From the NCBI RefSeq assembly GCF_020889685.1, contig NZ_JACMYO010000046.1, positions 1 through 50,997 on the forward strand: 50,997 nucleotides of DNA, given 5' to 3'. The translations under genes were made by a program, and so were the position numbers. The notes under the pieces are model-generated. The model did not search any database. It had not been told where the DNA came from and saw nothing but the letters and a program-made list of their open reading frames with translations. Source of the DNA: Bradyrhizobium oropedii (GTDB taxonomy: Bacteria; Pseudomonadota; Alphaproteobacteria; Rhizobiales; Xanthobacteraceae). This document shows, one piece after another, positions 44,370-50,997 of this stretch; positions within the stretch are counted from its first letter, which is position 1; the number at the start of each line of letters is the position of its first letter.

Positions 44370-45737
44370 TTAGCCGGCGCGCGCTGGTTGTCGATTTCTG
44401 CTCTCAGCGGCTGTCGACGCCGGCGCCTGGTCGAAGGCTGACCGCGGCGCTATGTACCAGAGCAGGAACAGCAGCCCGGTGCCGTTCGTCAGCAATGCCG
44501 TGGAAAGCGGCACGTTGAGGAGAACCTGGGGGAGAAGTCCGGCGGATAGCAGCACAAATTGCGACGGCAAGCCGGCCGACAGGCGATTGCCGAGGGCGAT
44601 GATGAGGCCGCAGCCCAGCGCGGACACCGGAGCGAACGCCAGGCCGACCGAAGCAACTCCTTCGGTGGCGAACAGCGAAGCATTGAAGGCGCCGAGATCG
44701 TAGGCCTTGGCCATGACGGCCCATATTGGCTCGTTGTAGGCGCACGCAATCACGGGCTTCAGCGCGTTGATCTGGCAGAAATGGGTCAGCGGGTGCGCTG
44801 AGAAATAGTTGTTGTAAACCTCAAGGGCGAGCGATGGGATCGCAACCATCCTGGTGTTGACGGTGCCGAAATAAACCAGGCCGGGGGTGAGTGGAAACAC
44901 CTCGGCCTTGACCAGGAGGAACAAGATGGTGCCGATCAGGACAGGCAGGAAGAACGACAGGATCGTTGCAACCCTGGCCTCGGCTAGCTTGCCGACGAGC
45001 GCGAGAAACAGCAGCCAGACCGGAGCAAACAGCGCCATCTTGGTCAGCATGATCGGGTAGAACAGAAGCATCAGAAGCAGGGCGATCCCTGCCTGCCAGA
45101 ACCGCTTGCTGGCGACGAAGCAGGCAAAGGCGAACGGCAACAGCGCGTTTGAGGTGATCCAGACGGCGTATCGCAGGAAGCCTGGAAACGCCGCCTCCGC
45201 GCGATACTTGTACATCTCGTTGAGACCGACCAGCTTGAGGTTATAGAGGGAGCCGACGCCGACGATGGCGGCTGAGGCAATCAGGATGACCGAAGGCAGC
45301 ATGTGAAAGGCGCGTGCCGGCATCACGACGGCCTGTCGCACTGGAGCGGTGATGAACAGGGCGGGGACGAGGAACGCAAATGCCGAAAGCACGATCGAGG
45401 CGAGCGCCAGGCGGTGATCGTAATCAAGCAACGAAAATTCGGCTAGCCAGAGATATCCCAGCACCATGATGTAGAAGTAGAAGCCGACGAGGTAGCCAAA
45501 GCTGAAGCGCCCAAACGCGAACAGGATCACGACCGGGCTGAACGCCACGACATTCAGGATTGCCGCTGCCAGGTGCGACTTTTCGAAACCGATGATGCCC
45601 GGGAAGGAATTGGTGATCGTGATGCAATACAACGAAACGGCGCAAACCACGACGTGGGCATAGGCGAGCATGCCAAGCTTGGCCTGGGGCCAACCGAAAC
45701 CGGGCTCCAGCTGAATAACGCGATCGTTCATTCTCAT
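44370..45737 (-). CDS. Polytopic membrane protein, possible Wzy-like polymerase
   Basis: About 455 residues with roughly eleven hydrophobic segments separated by short charged loops, and a larger loop at about residues 300-350 (VNTRMVAIPSLALEVYNNYF). That layout fits oligosaccharide-repeat polymerases and similar glycan membrane proteins, whose sequences are poorly conserved. It could instead be a ligase or a flippase-like protein. The frame is open from 45812; the first ~25 residues are hydrophilic and without a ribosome-binding site, so I use the ATG at 45737, with 45731 equally possible. It is convergent to wbpA and divergent from the cassette at 46081. Function is not certain. Confidence 0.6.
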   Translation of the reverse strand: MRMNDRVIQLEPGFGWPQAKLGMLAYAHVVVCAVSLYCITITNSFPGIIGFEKSHLAAAILNVVAFSPVVILFAFGRFSFGYLVGFYFYIMVLGYLWLAEFSLLDYDHRLALASIVLSAFAFLVPALFITAPVRQAVVMPARAFHMLPSVILIASAAIVGVGSLYNLKLVGLNEMYKYRAEAAFPGFLRYAVWITSNALLPFAFACFVASKRFWQAGIALLLMLLFYPIMLTKMALFAPVWLLFLALVGKLAEARVATILSFFLPVLIGTILFLLVKAEVFPLTPGLVYFGTVNTRMVAIPSLALEVYNNYFSAHPLTHFCQINALKPVIACAYNEPIWAVMAKAYDLGAFNASLFATEGVASVGLAFAPVSALGCGLIIALGNRLSAGLPSQFVLLSAGLLPQVLLNVPLSTALLTNGTGLLFLLWYIAPRSAFDQAPASTAAESRNRQPARAG

Positions 45738-46080
45738 TACCGCCGTGTCGGGCTTTGCGTCTGGACTGTTTCGCTGGTGGTCATCGGGTTCGACAGTGAC
45801 ATGGCACGGCACCGGTAGGACGACAAGAATTATGCTTGTGTTTCATTCTATGAATCTTGCCCAATGACGCAAATGCCGCCTGCACCTCCGATGGGTCGGC
45901 GCCGCGAGCCTCCGGCAGCAAATCCGCTGCGGACCGTGCCGCCTGATCGGCGCGCGGCCTTGCCTTACCCCGGGTTTTCTGGGTAATGGAACGCTATCGT
46001 GCGGCTCGCAAGGCCGCTTGTTCCCTCGGTTCTTCGGTCGGCTGCTAGGGCCGGTCACGAGACAAGACAGGGCCTGTTGC
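45738..46080. other. Divergent intergenic region with two short dyads
   Basis: This 343-bp gap must drive both the membrane protein and the oxidoreductase cassette, unless the longer membrane-protein start is used. An AT-rich island holds ACAAG-N7-CTTGT (45823-45839) and TTCAT-TCT-ATGAA (45842-45854), possible regulator sites. No gene with a credible start is visible, and the rest is GC-rich without evident structure. Confidence 0.35.
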
Positions 46081-47142
46081 ATGATCAGATTTGGCCTGCT
46101 CGGGTGCGGGCGTATTGCCAAGCGTCATTCCGATCTCCTGGGTGGCAATCATATCGCGGGAGCGAGCCTGGTCGCGGTTTGCGACCCGATCCGCGCGCGC
46201 GCCGATGCGGTCGCCGGGAAGTTCGCCGTTCCGGCCCATTACGACATGGACGAGTTCCTGGCGCGCAAGGATATCGACGCGGTTGCCGTGCTGACGCCGA
46301 GCGGGCTGCATCCCGCGCATGTGATCGCCTGCGCAAGGGCCGGCAAGCACGTCGTGGTCGAGAAGCCGATGGCGCTGCGTCTGCAGGACGCCGACGACAT
46401 GATCCGGGCCTGCGACGAGGCAGGCATCAAGATGTTCATCGTCAAGCAGAACCGCTTCAACGTGCCGGTGGTCAAGGCGCGCGAGGCGCTCGATGCCGGC
46501 CGCTTCGGCAAGCTCATCCTGGGGACGGTCCGGGTACGCTGGTGCCGGGATCAGGCCTATTACGACCAGGACGATTGGCGCGGCACCTGGGCCTATGACG
46601 GCGGCGTGCTGACCAATCAGGCGAGCCACCATGTCGACATGCTGGAGTGGTTCTTCGGCGACGTTGTGAGCGTGCATGCGCGCGCGACGACGGCGCTGGC
46701 CAATATCGAAACCGAGGACACGGCCGTCGCAACGCTGAAGTTTCGCAACGGCGCGCTCGGGATCATCGAGGCGACCACCGCGGCGCGTCCGACCGATCTC
46801 GAGGGCTCGCTGTCGATTCTCGGCGAGAAGGGCACGGTCGAGATTTCCGGTTTCGCGGTCAACCAGATCCGCCACTGGCGCTTTGTCAACGAGCTGCCGT
46901 CGGACAAGGACGTGGTCGAGAAGTTCTCGGTCAACCCGCCCAATGTCTACGGCTTCGGCCATCAGGCCTACTATCATCATGTGGTCGATTGCCTGGAGAA
47001 CCAACGCGCTGCGCTGGTCGATGGGCTTGAAGGCCGCAAGAGCCTGGAGCTGATTTCGGCCCTCTATGAGTCGATCGAGACCGGTGAGGAAGTTGCGCTG
47101 CGCTTCACGCCGCGCTTGAGCCGATTGGGTGTCGTTTCGTGA
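46081..47142 (+). CDS. Gfo/Idh/MocA-family oxidoreductase (WlbA/WbpB-like)
   Basis: A 353-residue NAD(P)-dependent sugar oxidoreductase. RFGLLGCGRIAKRH is the nucleotide site, VLTPSGLHPAH follows, and VVVEKPMAL holds the family's conserved lysine. Its length is closer to WlbA (about 350) than to the WbpB copy at 12582 (312). It likely oxidises C3 of a UDP-sugar uronate or related nucleotide sugar for the next two genes to aminate and acetylate. The start ATG 46081 begins directly with the Rossmann strand; a frame open from 46018 adds a non-domain segment. It overlaps the next gene by GTGA. Confidence 0.85.
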   Translation: MIRFGLLGCGRIAKRHSDLLGGNHIAGASLVAVCDPIRARADAVAGKFAVPAHYDMDEFLARKDIDAVAVLTPSGLHPAHVIACARAGKHVVVEKPMALRLQDADDMIRACDEAGIKMFIVKQNRFNVPVVKAREALDAGRFGKLILGTVRVRWCRDQAYYDQDDWRGTWAYDGGVLTNQASHHVDMLEWFFGDVVSVHARATTALANIETEDTAVATLKFRNGALGIIEATTAARPTDLEGSLSILGEKGTVEISGFAVNQIRHWRFVNELPSDKDVVEKFSVNPPNVYGFGHQAYYHHVVDCLENQRAALVDGLEGRKSLELISALYESIETGEEVALRFTPRLSRLGVVS

Positions 47143-47606
47143 ATCGGCCGGAAGTGCATCAGGCCAGCGTGCGCGATGTCGCGTTCGGCGAGCGCGTCAA
47201 GATCGTCGAGCCCTGCAATCTCTATGGCTGCAAGCTCGGTGACGACTGCTTCATCGGGCCCTTCACCGAGATCCAGAAAGGCGTGGTCGTCGGGGCGCGC
47301 ACCCGCGTGCAATCGCATGCCTTCGTCTGCGAGCTCGTCACCATCGGTGACGATTGCTTCGTGGGCCACGGCGTGATGTTCGTCAACGACACGTTCGCAA
47401 CCGGCGGCCCGGCGCGCGGACGCAAGGAGCTGTGGCGCGAGACCGTGATCGGCAATCGGGTGTCGATCGGCTCCAACGCCACGATCATGCCGGTCAGGAT
47501 CGCCGACGACGTCGTCATCGGCGCGGGATCGGTTGTCACCAAGGACATCACGACATCAGGCACCTATGCCGGCAATCCGGCGCGCCGGCTGCTGGCGAGC
47601 CAATAG
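47139..47606 (+). CDS. Hexapeptide-repeat N-acetyltransferase (WbpD/FdtC-like)
   Basis: A 155-residue left-handed beta-helix acetyltransferase with hexapeptide repeats from about 15 to 145 and a KGVVVGARTRVQSHAFVCE coil. It is shorter than the WbpD at 13517 and lacks that protein's C-terminal tail, resembling 3-amino-sugar N-acetyltransferases such as FdtC. The start is GTG overlapping the upstream stop. Lying between an oxidoreductase and a sugar aminotransferase, its acceptor should be the amino sugar that pair makes. Confidence 0.85.
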   Translation: MNRPEVHQASVRDVAFGERVKIVEPCNLYGCKLGDDCFIGPFTEIQKGVVVGARTRVQSHAFVCELVTIGDDCFVGHGVMFVNDTFATGGPARGRKELWRETVIGNRVSIGSNATIMPVRIADDVVIGAGSVVTKDITTSGTYAGNPARRLLASQ

Positions 47607-47616
47607 GGGAACATCG

Positions 47617-48714
47617 ATGGCTGTGCCGTATGCCGACCTGCAACTGCAATACCAGTCGATCAAGGGCCAGATCGATGCGGCGATCGCCGGCGTGATCCGC
47701 GACAACGCCTTCATCCGCGGCAGCTATGTCGACGTCTTCGAGCGCGAGTTTGCGGCGGCTGCGGAGGTCGCTCACTGCGTATCCTGTGCCAACGGCACCG
47801 ACGCGCTTTACCTCGCCATGCGCGCGCTGAAGGTGCAGCCGGGCGACGAGGTGATCACGACGGCGCATTCCTGGATCTCGACCGCGGCGATGATCACCCA
47901 TTCCGGCGCCACCGTCGTATTCTGCGATACCGATGATGCGACGTTCACGATCGATCCGGCTGCGATCGAGGCGGCGATCACGCCGCGCACGGTCGGCATC
48001 ATCCCGGTGCATCTGTACGGCCAGCCCGCGGATATGGACGCGATCATGGCGATCGCGCAGAAGCACAAGCTCTGGGTGATCGAGGACTGCGCGCAGGCGC
48101 ATCTCGCGCGTTACAAGGGCCGCATGGTCGGCACCTTCGGCGAGGCCGCGACCTATTCGTTCTATCCCGGCAAGAATCTCGGCGCGATGGGTGATGCCGG
48201 CGCGGTCGTCACCAATGATCCGGCGCTCGCGGAACAGATGGCCATGCTGGCGCGCCATGGCGGCCTGGTGAAGCACCAGCACCACATCGAGGGCATCAAC
48301 AGCCGGCTTGACGGCATGCAGGCCGCGATCCTCTCGGCCAAGCTGCCGCATCTCGCCGCCTGGACTGAGGCCCGGCAGGCCGCAGCCGAAATCTACGACA
48401 CCGGCCTCAACCAGATCGAGGACGTCGTGGTGCCCGAGGTCGCGCCGGCGCGCAGCCACGTCTATCACCTCTACACGATCAGGCATCCGCGCCGCGACGC
48501 GCTCGCCGCACACCTCAATGCCAATGGGGTGCAGACCGCGATCAATTACCCGACGGCGCTGCCGTTCCTGCCGGCCTACGCCCGCTTCAATCACCGGCCG
48601 GAGCAATTCCCCAACGCGCATCGCGATCAGGGCCGGATCCTCTCGCTGCCGATGTTCGCCGAGATCACGCGCCAGCAGCAGGATGAAGTGATCGAGCTGG
48701 TTCGGAAGTTCTGA
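47617..48714 (+). CDS. DegT/DnrJ/EryC1/StrS sugar aminotransferase (WbpE-like)
   Basis: A 365-residue PLP-dependent aminotransferase. K186 in TYSFYPGKNLGAMGDAG is the Schiff-base lysine and EDCAQ (156-160) contacts the cofactor; SCANGTDALYLAM near 56 is typical of WbpE/FdtB-type enzymes that aminate C3. With the oxidoreductase upstream it can make a 3-amino sugar nucleotide, and it is a strong candidate for the WbpE step of the pathway. ATG 47617 has AGGGGA upstream; the open frame from 47533 overlaps the acetyltransferase and is not used. The gene is convergent to gmhB. Confidence 0.88.
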   Translation: MAVPYADLQLQYQSIKGQIDAAIAGVIRDNAFIRGSYVDVFEREFAAAAEVAHCVSCANGTDALYLAMRALKVQPGDEVITTAHSWISTAAMITHSGATVVFCDTDDATFTIDPAAIEAAITPRTVGIIPVHLYGQPADMDAIMAIAQKHKLWVIEDCAQAHLARYKGRMVGTFGEAATYSFYPGKNLGAMGDAGAVVTNDPALAEQMAMLARHGGLVKHQHHIEGINSRLDGMQAAILSAKLPHLAAWTEARQAAAEIYDTGLNQIEDVVVPEVAPARSHVYHLYTIRHPRRDALAAHLNANGVQTAINYPTALPFLPAYARFNHRPEQFPNAHRDQGRILSLPMFAEITRQQQDEVIELVRKF

Positions 48715-48745
48715 TCGCGATCGTGGCCTCGCGCCGGGCGCGGGC

Positions 48746-49273
48746 TCAGCCTCGCAGCAGAGGCCGCAGGAACAGCTCGAGATTGGGGCCCGAGAACAGG
48801 TGGCCCTTCAGGCCGGCTGCGCGCGCGGCCTCGAGATCGGTCAGCTGGTCGCCGACCAGGAAGCTTCGCTCGACGTCGACCGGAAAGCGTTCCAGAAGAT
48901 CGTTGATCATGCCCGGCGAGGGCTTGCGGCGATGACTGACCTGCCGATATCGCTCCACGGTACCTTCAGGATGGAACGGGCAGTATTCGAAGGCGTCGAT
49001 ATGCGCGCCGATCCTGCCGAGTTCGGCCGCCATCCAGTCATGGAGCTGCTGGATGTGGGCCTCCTCATAGAGGCCTCTTGCAACACCGGACTGGTTGGTC
49101 ACGACAAACGCGAAATAGCCCATGTCGTTGACGGCCTTCACCGCCTCGCGCGCGCCGTCGATCCAGATCAGTCTGTGGCTCTCGAAGAGGTAGCCGATGT
49201 CCCTGTTCAGGACGCCGTCCCGATCGAAGAAAACCGCCGGTCGTCGCGGCTGATTTCCTGAAACGTTGTTCAT
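48746..49273 (-). CDS. gmhB: GmhB-like HAD phosphatase without the zinc cysteines
   Basis: A 175-residue HAD phosphatase. VFFDRDGVLNRD holds the nucleophile Asp and the general acid, TNQSGVARG is motif II, RKPSPGM motif III and GDQLTD motif IV. D-glycero-D-manno-heptose 1,7-bisphosphate 7-phosphatases normally have a zinc site, CxHH-like then CxC before RKP. Here CPFHP is present but the second pair reads SHR, so zinc binding is probably lost. It acts in ADP- or GDP-heptose synthesis if GmhB; histidinol-phosphatase activity is another possibility. It lies 103 bp downstream of the ligase gene on the same strand. Confidence 0.82.
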   Translation of the reverse strand: MNNVSGNQPRRPAVFFDRDGVLNRDIGYLFESHRLIWIDGAREAVKAVNDMGYFAFVVTNQSGVARGLYEEAHIQQLHDWMAAELGRIGAHIDAFEYCPFHPEGTVERYRQVSHRRKPSPGMINDLLERFPVDVERSFLVGDQLTDLEAARAAGLKGHLFSGPNLELFLRPLLRG

Positions 49274-49376
49274 GAGCTGGTGATCCGTATGTCTCCGCGA
49301 GGCACGAACTAGCTCAATAGTTCACAATGCCGCGCGCGACAAATCCGGACCGACCACGCTCCGGGTGCTTTTGCGT

Positions 49377-50600
49377 TTATCGCTCGTCCGCAATCACTTT
49401 GCCGTCATTCGGCAGCGAGCTGGTCCCGACCAGCTCGACGGCTCCGCCAAGTTTTGTCACGGCGCGCAGCGTCGCCGCGACTTCATTCAGCAGGGCCTCC
49501 GGCGCGGACGCGCATTCGGCCCTCAGCGTCATCGCGTCGGCCTCGCCGGCACGCGTGACGACGAGGCGCAGCCGTCCGAGCTCGGGATGGCGTTTGCCGA
49601 TTTCTGCGATCTGCTCGGGGCGCACGAACATGCCCTTCACCTTGGTGGTCTGGTCGGCGCGGCCCATCCAGCCCTTGATGCGCATATTGGTGCGTCCGCA
49701 CCGGCTCGCGCCGGGCAGGGCCGCGGTCAGATCGCCGAGCGCGAGGCGGATCCAGGGATGATGCGGATCGAGCGAGGTCACCACGATCTCGCCCACGTCA
49801 CCCGGCGCAACGGGATCGCCGGTGCCGGGCTTGACGATCTCCAGGATCAAATCCTCATTGACCGTCATTCCCTCGCGCGCCGGGGTCTCGAACGCGATCA
49901 GTCCGAGATCGGCGGTGCCGAAGGCCTGATAGGCCTCGACGCCGCGCGACTTCATCTCCTCCTGCAGCGATTTCGGAAATGCGGCGCCGGAGACCAGCGC
50001 GCGCTTGATCGAGGAGACGTCGCGGCCACCGGTGGCGGCCGCATCCAGCAGGATCTTCAGGAAATCAGGGGTGCCGCTATAGCCGACCGGGCGATAGGCC
50101 TCGATCAGCTCGAACTGTTGCTCGGTGTTGCCGGGGCCCGCCGGGATCACCGCGCAGCCGAGCGCCCGCGCTGACGCGTCGAAGATGAAGCCGCCGGGGG
50201 TCAGGTGGTAGCTGAAGGTGTTCAGCACCACGTCCCCCTCGCGAAAGCCCGCCGCAAACAGCGCCCGTGCGCCGCGCCACGGGTCCGTCTGGCGGCCTTC
50301 GGGCTCGAAGATCGGTCCGGGCGAGGTGAACAGCCGGGCGAATGAGCCGGGCTTGTCGGCCACGAAGCCGCCGAACGGTGGGGCGGCCTTGTGCAGCGCC
50401 GGGAGTTCCGACTTGCGCAGCACCGGCAGCCCCGCCAGGGCCTCCCGGCTGGTGACGGAGGCGGGATCGATGCCCCTGAGCAGGTTGGCGTAGGCCGGCG
50501 CTGCCATCGCCTTGCGCAGCACCTCCGGCAGCCGGGCGAACAGGGCGGCCTCACGCTCGGCCGGATCGCGCGTTTCAAGGGCATCGTAATGGTCGGTCAT
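49377..50600 (-). CDS. Phenylacetate-CoA ligase-family AMP-forming enzyme
   Basis: A 407-residue adenylate-forming enzyme of the PaaK type. LFTSPGPIFEPEGR resembles the phosphate-binding loop, TFSYHLTPGGFIFDASARAL and SGTPDFLKILL are family segments, AYQAFGTADLGLIAFE corresponds to the acyl-adenylate motif, and the C-terminal domain has VKGMFVRPEQI. It activates a carboxylic acid with ATP, usually to its CoA thioester. The substrate is unknown. Nothing ties it to the glycan, so it probably marks the chromosomal flank. Confidence 0.85.
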   Translation of the reverse strand: MTDHYDALETRDPAEREAALFARLPEVLRKAMAAPAYANLLRGIDPASVTSREALAGLPVLRKSELPALHKAAPPFGGFVADKPGSFARLFTSPGPIFEPEGRQTDPWRGARALFAAGFREGDVVLNTFSYHLTPGGFIFDASARALGCAVIPAGPGNTEQQFELIEAYRPVGYSGTPDFLKILLDAAATGGRDVSSIKRALVSGAAFPKSLQEEMKSRGVEAYQAFGTADLGLIAFETPAREGMTVNEDLILEIVKPGTGDPVAPGDVGEIVVTSLDPHHPWIRLALGDLTAALPGASRCGRTNMRIKGWMGRADQTTKVKGMFVRPEQIAEIGKRHPELGRLRLVVTRAGEADAMTLRAECASAPEALLNEVAATLRAVTKLGGAVELVGTSSLPNDGKVIADER

Positions 50601-50695
50601 GGCAGGTCCTTGCGAGGAGGTGCGCAGCTTGCGTGCCGGTCCGCCCGTGCTATCAGACGGTGACCGCTGATATTGGGACGGTTCCAGGAAGCACG

Positions 50696-50997
50696 ATGGC
50701 TGAGGCAGAGAGCGTTGCGGCGGACGGGGCCGCCGATGTCGTCGCGAGGTTGAAGCACCGCATCATCGACCATGCGCTGCCGCTGTGGTCGACCACAGGC
50801 TGGGACAGCACCGCCGGCGGCTTTGTCGACCGGTTGCATCAGGATGGGACAGCCGATCACGCCGCGCCGCGCCGGACCATGGTGCAGGCCCGCCAGATCT
50901 ATTGCTACGCCAAGGCCCAGCTGGGCTGGTATCCCGACGGCCGCGCGATCGCGCTGAAGGGGCTCGAATTCCTGCTGGCCAAGGCCAGGGCGCCGGA
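50696..50997 (+). CDS. AGE-family epimerase/isomerase, N-terminal fragment (runs off the window)
   Basis: The frame starts at ATG 50696, with AGGA at 50686-50689 giving a good spacing of six, and stays open to the window end (100 codons). The protein has HALPLWSTTGWDSTAGGFVD and TMVQARQIYCYAKAQLGW, the helix pairs at the start of the alpha6/alpha6 barrel of the N-acylglucosamine 2-epimerase and mannose-isomerase family. It is divergent from the PaaK-like gene. The active-site half lies outside, so substrate cannot be judged. Confidence 0.8.
   Translation, partial: MAEAESVAADGAADVVARLKHRIIDHALPLWSTTGWDSTAGGFVDRLHQDGTADHAAPRRTMVQARQIYCYAKAQLGWYPDGRAIALKGLEFLLAKARAP

Overview
The window is high-GC DNA with frequent GTG and TTG starts, dense 4-nt ATGA/TGATG gene overlaps and protein sequences that look alphaproteobacterial. 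A Rhizobiales organism, perhaps Bradyrhizobium-like, is my best guess, inferred from style only. No rRNA, tRNA, IS element or CRISPR array was seen. Nearly all of it is one large surface-glycan locus (O-antigen, capsule or exopolysaccharide).

Layout. (1) 0.1-5.1 kb: a GT-A-like glycosyltransferase on the minus strand, a 734-bp gap with inverted repeats and a C10 tract, then a type I secretion ABC transporter and its HlyD adaptor. (2) 5.3-11.2 kb: two minus-strand GT4-like glycosyltransferases, divergent from an asparagine-synthase-type amidotransferase and another glycosyltransferase. (3) 11.2-12.6 kb: a control module made of tandem palindromes, a winged-helix regulator, a specialised NusG paralog (RfaH/UpxY type), and a structured leader with an ops-like element. 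(4) 12.6-44.3 kb: 25 consecutive plus-strand genes, many overlapping. They encode WbpB, WbpD, WbpI, WbpA and an aminotransferase (UDP-diacetamido-uronic acid synthesis), SDR epimerases, two more amidotransferases, Wzm/Wzt export, methyltransferases, a FemAB/deacetylase-like fusion, an ATP-grasp ligase, a metallophosphoesterase, a formyltransferase, a WbmS-like deacetylase and many unusual glycosyltransferases. (5) 44.4-48.7 kb: a polytopic membrane protein (possible polymerase) on the minus strand, divergent from a second oxidoreductase/acetyltransferase/aminotransferase cassette. (6) 48.7-51.0 kb: a GmhB-like phosphatase, a PaaK-like AMP-forming ligase and the start of an AGE-family epimerase, probably the edge of the glycan locus.

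How the genes fit together (inference). WbpA, WbpB, an aminotransferase, WbpD and WbpI can make UDP-2,3-diacetamido-2,3-dideoxy uronic acids. An SDR next to wbpD may give a 4-epimer, and the amidotransferases may convert carboxylates to uronamides. Formyl, methyl and perhaps aminoacyl groups (FemAB-like, ATP-grasp) may decorate the sugars. Wzm/Wzt would export the chain. The NusG paralog at the head of a ~32-kb gene run is well placed to keep RNA polymerase processive through it.

Most unusual content: seven related glycosyltransferase-like proteins in three subfamilies share a DQ-x11-E signature in place of the usual GT4 EX7E. Two of the subfamilies carry conserved four-cysteine clusters of different spacing at an equivalent position. 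This cysteine-bearing set and the NusG-paralog/ops-like control module are the best candidates for undescribed biology here.
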